A stretch of DNA of 64,000 nucleotides from Neodiprion pinetum. Its lineage: Eukaryota; Arthropoda; Insecta; Hymenoptera; Diprionidae. Of the stretch, positions 9,999 to 21,271 are shown piece after piece. A program made the position numbers and the translations under genes. The DNA is taken from positions 21,942,026 through 22,006,025 of the forward strand of contig NC_060234.1 in NCBI RefSeq assembly GCF_021155775.2. The letters are read 5' to 3'. The notes under the pieces were generated by a model, which searched no databases, was not told the DNA's origin, and saw nothing but the letters and a program-made list of their open reading frames with translations. The stretch's first letter is position 1. Each line of letters begins with the position of its first letter.

Positions 9999-12900
9999 GT
10001 GAGTACTGTACTAATATACGCACTAAAATGCAAGTCGAAAAAACTTGCATCTAGCGTTTTTTCAATTTGTTTTTCCTTTTCTCTCCCTCTCACGACTTTC
10101 AATCGTACACAAGGGCCGCGACAATATTTTCTCCGATATAACTACGACTTCGTTCGTATTTAGCTCTGGATCGAGTTGAACCTCTGGCTGTTCTCGCATC
10201 GTTTCTCGTCACGTTATATTCGAAACTCTTGCTGCTACCTCGTACTTGTACAAGTATCTAATAATAACTATACCTCGTGATAAACTGCACTGGTGTCACC
10301 GGTGACTGGAATCTGCAATAGTACGCGCTGGGGAGAAATTTGAAGTAAATATACGACAGAAAATGGGAATAACAACTTAGATCTTATCTACTTTAATTGG
10401 TTTGTTCGCGATACTTGCACTTTCTACACTCGTGGAAAGTGTTCTTATTTAATTGAATTATAATTTTACATGATTACCAAAGTAAAAAAGTTCGATTTTA
10501 CTCTAATTGGACCAATATTAGCTGTTTTCAAGGCGTTTGTTTTCAGAACCATGTTAATAATTGAGAAATCTAATTCAGCCGTTTTCTTGTCTTACATCTT
10601 CCTATTGCACCCTCACTTTATGCAAGAAAAGGGCGAAAGAACACGATGGAACAACATGTGGTATTACGCGATTACCAGTTATTAGCTTGTTATTTTGATA
10701 TTAAATATTATCAATGACAAATTTCAATCTGTTCTTACTTAGTTTTTTCCATTCCCTTTATGATTCGTATATTTTTGTGGCAATCCTAGTCTCTACAATT
10801 ACAACTTCACTAAAGTAACTACATTTTTACTGTGCTACTTCCAGGAGTTAATTAACTCTTGTAGCCCAAAATTCGAAATCCCTTTCTTATAATTTTTAGA
10901 CGTCTGATCAAGTTTAGTCGATTCACATGTATGTACTAATCTAGATATTAATAATGATCAAGAATTACAAAGTAATTTTTGACTTCTAGTTTTTTTTGTG
11001 GCTACAAAAAATTTGGACAATTTTATTAAAAAAAAATAGTATAAACTATTTTTAGATTTAGATTCAATTGATCAGTGAAATCAATCAACGAGTGAATGTT
11101 TTCAATGATATCGTACATATTCTATAGATAACAAGAATGAAAAGTAATTTTTTTCATTCGCTGTATACGTTTTTTTTTTTACTTTGTCCGTACAGTGAGC
11201 AGCCAATATTTACGTGTAAGGCACACGTCTTCCACATTGACCCAAAGACCAAACGGTCTTGGGTTTCAGCCTCAACTGCAGCCGTTTCGGTCTCATTTTT
11301 CTATGACTCAACAAGAAGTTTATACAGGATTATCTCTGTTGAGGGTACTAAGGTAAACGACTTATTATTATGAAATAATGAATATACTCTTATTGTAGTT
11401 CAAAAATAAATTGCGTAAACAACTATGGTCAGGATTTTTCCGACAATTAGTCAATAAAATTTTTTACTTTAGGCTGTCATCAATAGCACCATCACACCAA
11501 ACATGACATTTACCAAAACTTCACAAAAGTTCGGACAGTGGTCCGATGTCCGAGCCAACACCGTTTATGGTCTAGGTTTTTCTTCAGAAGCAGAGTTGGG
11601 CAAGGTATTTAAATAACTAACATTTGTTCATGTTTTAACCATTTTTGCAGCGTTAATTTATTCTTGGAAGGTGGCAAAAATTGGCAAAAGTCAGATGATT
11701 TTAGTAGCAATATGGAAATTCTGCCTCCTCAGTTGCCCATGCGAAACTATTTTGTCTTTCATTCAGTCATGAAATGGGCACAAAATTTTTCAGGGTATAA
11801 GTTATAGAAAATTGCATTTTTCACTCTAAATCCAAAGAAACATCCATGTATCGATGTATTGCTGCTGTCAGTTCCGTCTCAAATTGAGTATCACTATTCT
11901 TTCTTTTATAACGGAGTATATAAATTAATGAAGATTGTGTTTACAACCCAAATTTTCATGACACTAAAGTTAGCCGAAAGTTTCAATCTCCAAGCGTTTA
12001 AGGACAAGAATAAAAGGCTCTATCCGATTGATATAGTTTGTTTTATGAAAACCAGATTTCGCATTATTAACACTACTATTCAGGAAATGGTAATTAAAAG
12101 CTACATATTTTTTCATGTGGTTCGCAGCTGAAACTGGCAACTAACTTCAGTCTTGTTATTTTTTATAGCAGGAATAAGTGTGAAAGGTTGGAAATTTTTT
12201 ATGAGAAAATTTGCAATAATCTCAATTATCCTTTCTCTGAAATTCTAGAAAAAAACAAACCATCTGCGTCAAAGTCCCATTATCATTTAGTGAAGGAATT
12301 GATGTATTAATGAGTTTATAACGTACTTGCACAGTTTATCGAGAAATTCCTTGAAGTAAAAGAGGCGACGAAGATTGCCGGCGCCAAGCTCCAGTCCAAT
12401 AGCTCATCCGTGACACCGGCAACAAGTGCAAATGTTAGTCCAATCACGTCTAGGTCTGTGTCGTCTTTGCCATCCTCGGAACAGGACCTAATAGACCCAC
12501 CCAACTCGTCAATGATAAGTTCCAACTTGTCGGCATCTAACAATCCGAACCCAAATGCAAACTTGATATCTGCACAGAACAGTGTGCCGTTGGTCAGCGG
12601 TAGCCCTCTGCCTGGAGGCTGCCAGAGTAAAATGGACGAGGAATTGAAGAACGCAATACATGCTAGGTCACAGAGTATGTCTCAGCAAAGCACAGAGAGC
12701 CCTCAGCACCAAGGAAAATCTTTGCAACAGATCGGATCTAGCCAATCCAACCAGTCGACAGAAGCTCAGCTCAAATACGATAACGACAGATTAAAAATCG
12801 CCCTTGCTCAGAGTTCGGCAAATGCCAAAAAGTGGGAGGTACGTTATACTAATAAATTCGATATAGATGTTTTGTGCAATATCGTTCCGCAGATTTGTTA

Positions 12901-13528
12901 AATGGAAGTGATAATTCGTAGTTTCTAAACGTTTCGCAATTTGGTACACAACAATTATAATTCAATTGACGGCAGGTTGAACTGATAGCCGTGAATACGG
13001 CAAATGCTAGACTGACAAGTGCCCTGCAAGAGTCAACGGCAAATGTAGACGAATGGAACAGACAGCTGCAATTATATAAAGAAGAAAATGCCAGGCTAAG
13101 GGCAAAATACGCGGATTTAGAGGCTAGCAAAATTTCTGAAGGTAACAGTGAGGCGCTCAGGTTAAGAGTTGAAGCACTGGAAAATGAATTGAGATCGCGG
13201 AACGAGGAGATTAAAAGCCTGACCATGGCCACAAAGAAAAAAGACTATATGGTGAATGTTTCGCGATTTCTTTAACAAATATATTACTTTTTAATTCACT
13301 TGTTCGATTGACTCGCAATAAATTGTTTTCTCCTTGTCTCAGTCACTGCAACAGGAGAACGGAGAGCTACGGGAAATGTTGAACACTGTCCACGAGCAGC
13401 TGGAACTCGCCCTGAGTGCCAATAAGGTGCAAAAACAGAACTTAGATACTCTGAACTCGAGATTAGCCGGCTACATACAGGACCTGGAAACGGTACACCA
13501 GGAAATAACGAACACGCTTCAAACCTAA
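9994..13528 (+). CDS. homer: Homer scaffold protein
   Basis: Exons 9994-9998, 11196-11352, 11473-11604, 12335-12838, 12976-13251 and 13343-13528 join with matching phases into 419 residues. All introns are GT-AG. Residues 1 to about 112 are the EVH1 domain, with the hallmark starts EQPIFTCKAHVF and KRSWV, then FGQWSDVRANTVYGLGF, and the C-terminal helix FIEKFLEVKEA. A Ser/Pro/Asn-rich linker (about 115-230) follows. The C-terminal half is a long coiled coil (about 235-419) with heptad leucines, ending LETVHQEITNTLQT. Homer proteins bind PPxxF ligands such as mGluR, IP3R, RyR and Shank through EVH1, and tetramerise through the coiled coil, so this is a long scaffolding form. Length is close to the fly protein (about 395). 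The product is certain; the 5' UTR is not. Confidence 0.97.
9999..11195 (+). other. homer intron 1
   Basis: An intron of 1.2 kb with nothing recognisable beyond AT-rich sequence and a long T run before the acceptor. Confidence 0.8.
11196..11352 (+). CDS. homer: homer coding exon 2
   Basis: This exon runs from acceptor CCGTACAG to donor GTAAAC after SVEGTK. It encodes EVH1 strands 1-4, including the ligand-binding aromatic region around KRSWVSAS and SFFYDSTRSLYRI. Confidence 0.95.
11473..11604 (+). CDS. homer: homer coding exon 3
   Basis: A phase-0 exon between TTTAG and GTATTT. It encodes AVINSTITPNMTFTKTSQKF, then GQWSDVRANTVYGLGF, the core of the EVH1 groove. It has no long ORF of its own with a start codon. 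Confidence 0.95.
11605..12334 (+). other. homer intron 3
   Basis: An AT-rich intron. A 90-codon frame at 11859-12131 has no recognised product and lies between well-defined splice sites, so it is treated as chance. Confidence 0.8.
12335..12838 (+). CDS. homer: homer coding exon 4
   Basis: A phase-0 exon starting FIEKFLEVKEATKIAG (end of EVH1) and continuing through the Ser/Pro/Asn linker into the first heptads (DNDRLKIALAQSSANAKKWE). It ends at donor GTACGT. Confidence 0.95.
12976..13251 (+). CDS. homer: homer coding exon 5
   Basis: A phase-0 exon after GGCAG encoding charged coiled coil from VELIAVNTANARL to KKKDYM. It ends at donor GTGAAT. Confidence 0.95.
13343..13528 (+). CDS. homer: homer coding exon 6 and stop
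   Basis: The exon begins after TTGTCTCAG and encodes the C-terminal coiled coil, SLQQENGELREMLNTV to the TAA after LQT. This corresponds to the tetramerisation region. Confidence 0.95.
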   Translation, partial: SLQQENGELREMLNTVHEQLELALSANKVQKQNLDTLNSRLAGYIQDLETVHQEITNTLQT

Positions 13529-16500
13529 GTCTAAATGATATTATAATTTTTATTTACTTTCGTCGATTTTACGAGAACAACTATACGCCTTTAAGGCATC
13601 ATTAACGGGGGAAAACGCATCGTGAAAACGGTGTAGACCGCATAAATCGTTGGCTACAATGGAGCCCTTATTATCGATTTATATTTTGCAGAAATCTAAG
13701 TTTCTTAAAATAGTTGATTGTTTGAAAAAAGTATTCTTTTCTTAGTTCTAAAGAATCATAAGATTTCTTGTATATCGGGATTCAGTGTTCTAAGATGAAT
13801 TGTCGATTCTTATATTAGAGATTTATTGAATTCGAGTTCATGATTCAATCGGAGCTTTTCCCCTGTACATTACATCTATTACCTACGATTTTATAACTCA
13901 CGGAGTTAACATCGTATAGTATAGTAGTAAATTTCACAGCAATTTATTGGCGAAGTAAAAATGCACAATCGAAATTATTAGTGTTTCATAGTAATCATCT
14001 GAACAGCCGGTGTGATTTATTTTTCATTTTACTACAAGCTGCGTTCGTCGTCTGAAAATCTGCAAACGAACTTGAGACTAAGCATAGAAAAAGCTTCCAG
14101 AAAATAAATTTGTATAAACAAAAAAACTTGCTCAAATCGTTCGGCCGATTCTTTTACAATATGCTAATGTTATGATATCTTCGTAAGTGGATATCACCAA
14201 CCAGCTGTTTATGCAGATTTCTGTAGTTCAAGAATTTGTTTTAATTGAATTGAATGCTGAGAAATTCGCGCAATCTACCGTTAACTGTAAGTTGCAACAC
14301 GTATTGCGCGTACCGTAAGAAGTCTATTTCAGCTTATTGAATAAGAAAAGAGAGAGAAAAAAAGAAATCTAGTATGAAATCAAAAGTTTGGTATTATTCT
14401 TGTTCCGAATCTACCATTGCTATTAATACAATTTTGTTTGTTGTGCGCTGTTTAGTAATCGGGAATTTCTTTACAATTTTTCTACGTTAATCGTTTTTTT
14501 GCAGTTTCTTTAAATTCTTTTTTTCTCTCCCTCATTTCGACAATAAAAAATAGGCTGAAAAGGCTGACTGAAAAATAAACTGGTAGTATATAAAATTTAC
14601 AATAGTATTATGTGAAAAGGACGTAATAGCGATGTTTTAAATCGAGATATTGGAAACACAAACCTCGCTCGCCATTTATATTATCTTAGTGAAATGAGTC
14701 TCAAACGCTCCCATACTTGATTTATACCAAACACATTAAAAAGCAAGAACTCATTACAGTTATTTATAATTTTCGGCAAGTAAGTTTTTCGTCGAGTTAG
14801 GTCTCGTCTTTTAAGCCAACTGTAATCTTGCATCAATGAAAAATGCTTGCTTTCACATTTATTTATTGCATTTATATTAATATTAAGTCATTTGATGCTT
14901 AGATCAGATATAGATTTTAATAACGAAACAACAATCTACAATTTTTTTCCGTTATTATCATAGATTTGTACGTAGTAATAATATTTTAGTTTAGCCGGGT
15001 TACGTAGAAATTTAATCCACTGTTTCAAATCTTCCTGGCACATTTAAAATTTTTTTTTACAAAGTCTTAACTCTAAGCTGTGGAATTTCTGTTTTTCTAA
15101 GGAAACTTTGGCCGAGTACCTTACGTTTTTCTCGTTTCTGTACTGCTTATAAGTTCACTTTAGCACGGAATAAGTTTTTGATATTCTTTTTGTTTACGAT
15201 GTTTATCATATTCCATCTCATCCATCCGGACACTGTATTTTAATTTAACAATTTGCATCTTTGTAATTACTGTTTTCTAGTGTTTTTTCCTATCTTCTTC
15301 AGCTACTATCTCTCGTTTTCACTTCAAATCAGCACTTGTATCGGATTCATGTTACCAATGACTCTTTGATTCCATTTTTTCTAAGCACTTTGGTAGTTCA
15401 ATATTTCCTATTTATTCATAGTTTAATATTATAATAATAATAATTTTCGGATAGAGCGAAAAAAAATTTCGTTTCTACCCACTCCAAAATCACTGAGAAA
15501 TCTCAAAGTATAATCTCTATTGAATTAATTTTTACCAATCAATACATGCAATCTATTTTATAAGTTATATAAGAAAATATATTCATACATCTTTATTTCT
15601 ATATTTCTACTGCATAAAAATTTTCTTCTTCGTTCCCTTATTTCTGTTGTTTAATATTATATTTTTTCTCGTGTACACCATATACCACTACTTTATGTGT
15701 ATATATACATACATATACCTATGAGCATATATTATTTATACGCGTTTATGTACCGTGGTTGATACTGTACGATATACATACATACTTGTACACATATTAT
15801 AGAAACGATTGGATAAGTTCATTAGATATTAATTTTATTTATTTTTTATTCAGTCTGATTTTTCATAATGAACGAATCACTGATCGATTGACGTACCGTA
15901 CCGATAAACATTCGTTATTTATTTGTACTAAACAAATGATGATACTATATAATACTATACATATTATATATACATTCAAGGATATGTGTATACACATACA
16001 TAGTATATATTAATTGAAATTTTTAATACAAATAAAGTCCTTGTAGATACGAGGATTACTGCCATGCATGCCATAGCTTCATTTCATTTCACGAAGCTAG
16101 TTATTATGTATAAATACTAGATACCAAAAATTTTCGTACGTTTATCGTTATTGTCATTATAAGTGTCATTATTACTAGTATTATTAATATTATTATTGTT
16201 ATCATTGTAAGTATGATCATTATTGCACAGAAATTGAGTAGGACGGATTACGTAGTGTTTTTAATATTGTATCAAAACGGGGCACATATTTTTATTGCAT
16301 TTGTTCTTCATCAATTGAAAATTATTTTCACATACATTTTTCATCCAAAAAACATACCTGACATTGTACATTTTTTTAAACTCCAGTATTGCATATTTTA
16401 ATAAATCGTTATGAAACATTTTACCACCGTGACAAACGTGAATCGAATATAAAACTTACTTTAATGTCCGCTTATGGAAAACACGAAAGAAATACTGGGT

Positions 16501-19500
16501 CGGTGATCACTCGTGTTTTCTCCTCTGTTGTCTCTGTATCTATTTTGAGATAAAAATATCGGCACAAAAAAAGTTGAGTCCAGCCGCTTGATAGCTTTTT
16601 TCCTGTGTCTTCCTTTGCGTCTGCATAACGTAGTAGGTATTCTCCTGTATTCACGTATTGTTTGAACTTGGAATAGATGAGGTGTAGGGAATAACAAATG
16701 AAGGGATTGAAATTTGGTTCTAATTAATAATACTGGTACAATGATTAATTGAATCTCGCAAATCTGTCTCTTTTTTTGGACTAGTGTACAATCTGCAAAG
16801 ATCTATCTATATGTGTGTGTATATACACACGTATGCGCATATGATACATATACGACGATTATACGTATGTATAAATAAGTTAATACTTATATTGGCGATA
16901 TAATTCCTCATCGAATCGATGAAAAACGAATGCATATCCACTTTATTTAAACGTAGAGGGCAGAGAAAAGAAATTTTAGTCTATCTATAAAATAATAATA
17001 AGATTATACTTGTTGGAATAATGGGTACCGGTATTGTTCTTCCGATAATTGCGATAACGACACTGTGATGGAACTGTGTTATCATGCAGGTCGTTCGGTT
17101 ATAATTTAAGGGTTAGTATTACGTGAATAAATAAATAGAAAAAAGAAGGACAAACCCACGTGCCATAAGATGATTATTGCCGTTGCGTGCAGTGAGTTCT
17201 GCAGCATAAACAAACGATGAGTAAATAATAAATGATAGAGTTATTTATACTCAGGCACAGGTATAGCCGATTTCGGCTTTCGCAAACGTCCAATGTTACA
17301 AGTAAATACCGTTGTTAACGTCGACGCAATTCGGGGATGATGAAATCAATGTATCTTGTAATGTTTCATTCGCCATTGGATTACCGTTTAGAAACGGATT
17401 TTTCTATTTACCGAGCAATGAAAAATATTAAGTTTAATAATCACAGGTTTCCGAGCGTCGCTGTCCATGAAAATACATTCGGTTTCCTGATTTTGTGATC
17501 ATGAAAATTGATCGAAGACTTGATTTCCAGAAAGTTTGGTTATTTGACCAACCGAAGGTGAATTTTAAATTTGAGCGGCGCGTGGCAAATCAAAGCTTGT
17601 CTTTCAAACGCGTGACGAAATCGGTTTGCCCGAGGTCTTGAAGATAATTGAAACTTTTTCTTGACGCACAAAATATCGCGACATATTGTGGTGAATTATG
17701 TTTGCAAGTTACTATATACAATAAATAAACATTAGACATATACATATACACATAAAAACATATATAGGTAAATATAATAAAAATGTTTGACTCTACGATT
17801 GAATGCATCTAAAATATACATACAGTAATTACTTGGTAAGTGTGTATAACTGAGTAGATTTGTTATGTCTGAGTATTATTATATAATTGATATTAATGCT
17901 GGGATCATTGAATATTAATATTATACATATATACACATAATATTATACACATATATATGTATATATGTAATATAAACATTTATATGAGGCAAATAGAATC
18001 ATAATATTAAATTACGTATCGATGATCGTAATATTATAATAATAATAAATATTATTACCACCGGTAGGCGATATTATACAGATACATAATCTAATTGAAA
18101 AAAAAAATATATATATATATATACTGTAAGCAAAATAATAACGGTCTAAATTTCTCTTTCAACTCGTATCTGAGGAAAAACAAACATCCAACTAAATCTA
18201 TTCAAATATTATACCTATAACACGAGGACTTATTCAATATAAATATGCATACCTGGTGCACTGTTACAACTGTAATAAGAAACCTGAACCGTAAAAAAAA
18301 AGAAAAAAAAAATTAAATAGTCAAACCTTTATTTCAGTTCAAACGAACGATTAGAATAATTCTAAATGGATATTCAATTCACCTGTTCCTTTCTTAACAC
18401 TCCCTAAATTATTTGGAAATAAGCCGTTAACTTTGAAAGTACCTACATGAATCTATGCACACTGTAGTGGAAATATTCAAAGATAAATTGTTGTACAACG
18501 TTAGAACAAATAGAAAAGTTCGCTAACTAGGTTGTTATCAAAATTTGCGAGAGGATTGATGATTTTAAGTGACGTAATAGTGTACGTATGTATAACGAGG
18601 TGGGACGTATTTTAACTGATATTGAATTGCTGTTTGATGAGATACGTGTTGGTGATCTAATTCGTATAACTTATTCCTTGGTATGTTTTTGCTGTAATTC
18701 TGTAATACGTGTCACATACATATTGCATCATCATAAACCTAAAGACCATCATACATGACTAATGTACGGTAATTAGCCAACGTTCGAACATATTATTAAA
18801 TGATAATTATTACATTGGCATGTCATTGATGATCATTAATTACGGGACGAAAATTCTTGCGCAATGGGATTTTACTTGATTCCCTTAATAATGAGTGAGA
18901 TAATGAGTTCGTTTCCAAGAAAATAGTACTTGTCGGGGTGATGAAATCGACAGTAGTCGATTTTTCCGTATACTGTACACATTAGGACAAGGCTGAGCGT
19001 TGGTTAGTTAGTCAATTATCGAGAAATGAGCAATCTTATGGCGAGTGTAATGTTTGCGAAGAATCGACAAGATATTCTTTTCGCGGATATATCGCTTCAG
19101 TTTTACTCGAGGAATGTAATTCGTGCCACATTCTAACCATTCTGGTATACGTTGACTACGTATAAATATTAAAATGCCGAATGTTGGTTTATGCATGTAC
19201 ATTAACTTCTAAATTCTTCTTAATTCTCTTGTACAATCATTGCCTAGAAAAAAAAAAAACGAAGAGCATTTGCGATATTATTATGGTTTTTAGGATCTGC
19301 ACAATACTGGAATTTGTCATCATTCGAGGTTGCGGAATAATTTTCATGTAAAGCAACTATGTTCGTAATTCAAGGGATTTATTCATTCAAATATTAATTA
19401 TGGTAATAACAATAAGAATAATATTTAATTGTTGTGATGGAGAGGCCGGCAATTGGTGCTATTTTAAATCACCTTAGTTGGTATGTGGCCAATATTATTA

Positions 19501-20640
19501 TTACAGAAGGCTTCCGTCGCATGCCGAGCACAACGTACATATGTGCTGCAGTATCCATCCACCGATATTAAAAGTGCAGTTTGGAATTCAGATTTCATGT
19601 GACCCAAAGTATAGCTCCATAAGTGATATCGCTATATAATGTGTGTGTCTGATTTTGCTTGATTGTTTTTACTTTCTTTCGTTCATCACCTGTATAAATA
19701 ATACATTAAATACATTAAAAAAAAAAAACAGTATTGCATATCCGGGTTTTATGCACTTATTACAGTTGGCCAATTACATGTTGAATATTGCAGTACACGG
19801 TAGAATTTAATCCACTTGACTTTTGATATTACGAACCGTGGAGCCGAAGTGATTCTTTAAGGCTAAACAAGAGATAAAATATCTAAGGGGAAACGTCGGT
19901 GAAAGTTTGAAACTTTTTCGGTTCACATAAAATTTTAACTACTTATAAAGTTTACTATAACAAGTATTTTCTTGCCTGCTTGGATTGATTCTATTCGGTA
20001 CGTGCTTACGGATATTGATCAAAGATCACAGGAAATCGGTATTCCACAAAAAAACTTCTCGCGTCGCACCTTTTCTAACAAAAATTAAAAATCAATTCAT
20101 CGCTATCGTGCTTGGAACCACCGTGAATAAAAGTATAAGCCTTCTAATTCGTACTTTAAAAGCTAACTGTGGAATTACGCCATTGATTTGCAATTGATGA
20201 TATTCAGCGATTAAATGATGCAGAATTAAACGAAAAAAGTGATCACTGACAATTTTTTAAAAAAGAAAGTTATTTGTATCATTACAATACCGGGTCACCC
20301 GGTTAGTTGACATCCGGGTAGAAAATAAAAATTAGTTTTGATTCTGTAACCAGGATATCTGGTACGTATTGCTATTTTCATTGCTTTTGAATTGCACGGT
20401 CACTCAGCGTACTATCTTTTTTTTTGCAACTATTCCAATAATTTGATGCTGGTGCAACAATAAATTTCCACCAAATAGGTTGATAAGCTAAATAATAGCT
20501 CGTAACATTGCACAATATTTATACTCTCCTAACAATGCCTATTTTGCTACAGAGTTTTCTAGAAAGTGTAAAAAATTAAATTCTTGTCAGTGTATTCGTA
20601 TACCGTAGTTAATAAAAACTGAGAGAATATACTCGAGAAG
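13529..20640. other. AT-rich region downstream of homer
   Basis: About 7 kb with no supportable gene on either strand. Composition is strongly AT-rich, with TA-rich simple sequence near 15690-16010, 16800-16870 and 17900-18125. AATAAA-type signals occur at several points (for example near 14102 and 16030), so a long homer 3' UTR is possible but its end cannot be located. All reading frames here are short and unrecognised. Confidence 0.55.
18103..18123. repeat. (AT)n microsatellite
   Basis: An alternating A/T run of about 20 bases directly after an A run, in AT-rich DNA. Confidence 0.8.
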
Positions 20641-21162
20641 AGTTATAACACGGCAGAACTATCGCGAACAAAAGCGTTCTCGCCGACGTTTTCGTCCATG
20701 TGATATGGAAACGCGAACGTCGTCGTCACCTTTGGATAAATCGTCGATGAATTTCCATCCACCTACGCCCCCTCGTGACGTACGCCACGTAAGCTCGTGA
20801 ATGAAGACCGTCGGGGGCGGTTTTGATGGTGAAAAAAACAAGGAGCAAGGCCGTGGGTGTGCGTCACTGATACAGGAATATGTCGAGATGTGGATGAAGC
20901 CGGGGGCGGGAGGCCTTTCGCCTACCCTGTACGTATCCACCTTGCCTTCTCTACTACCAGGATACGTGTGTCGACGGCTGGAGCGCATGCTGAAAGGCAC
21001 CCCTATTGATCGTGGGGAAGTTAGCTCAGTTCTCTCCGTCTTTCACAACGTCGGCGAACCTCGAGACGTCGCGATACACCGCGTCCATATCGCCCACGTA
21101 TTTTTCTATCGCTTCGTTTCCGACGCTGCATATTCAACACGTAATTTTGATACATTGACCGA
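20641..21162 (+). promoter_or_regulatory. Lamp1 5' leader/promoter region with long upstream ORF
   Basis: A GC-richer, CpG-containing block in contrast to the AT-rich DNA on its left, immediately before the Lamp1 start. This is the likely promoter and 5' UTR. An ATG-initiated frame at 20801-21166 covers most of it. No TATA or initiator motif could be assigned. Confidence 0.45.
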
Positions 21163-21166
21163 ATGA
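20801..21166 (+). other. Upstream ORF (121 codons) ending inside the Lamp1 start codon
   Basis: The frame starts with a true ATG (context gaATGAAG) and ends at TGA 21164-21166. That stop overlaps the first Lamp1 ATG (21163-21165) as ATGA. The product is not recognised and has no obvious domain. It could be a translated regulatory uORF, a chance frame in GC-richer DNA, or untranscribed if the start site lies downstream. Confidence 0.35.
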
Positions 21167-21271
21167 CAATGGCTCGCACACCTCGGACTTCACCAGGATT
21201 CCTACAGCGGTACCACCATCATCGTCAACACCGTGCCCCGGTCGCACTCGCGAGAGTTGTCTTACCCCTGT
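21163..21271 (+). CDS. Lamp1: Lamp1 coding exon 1 (signal peptide, first half)
   Basis: ATGACAATGG offers two in-frame starts; the second (21169, ACAATGG) has the better context. The exon encodes a basic, His/Arg-rich start and VALARVVLPL, then ends one base into a Trp codon before GTGAGT. Only the phase-1 join to the next exon gives a continuous signal peptide. Confidence 0.75.
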
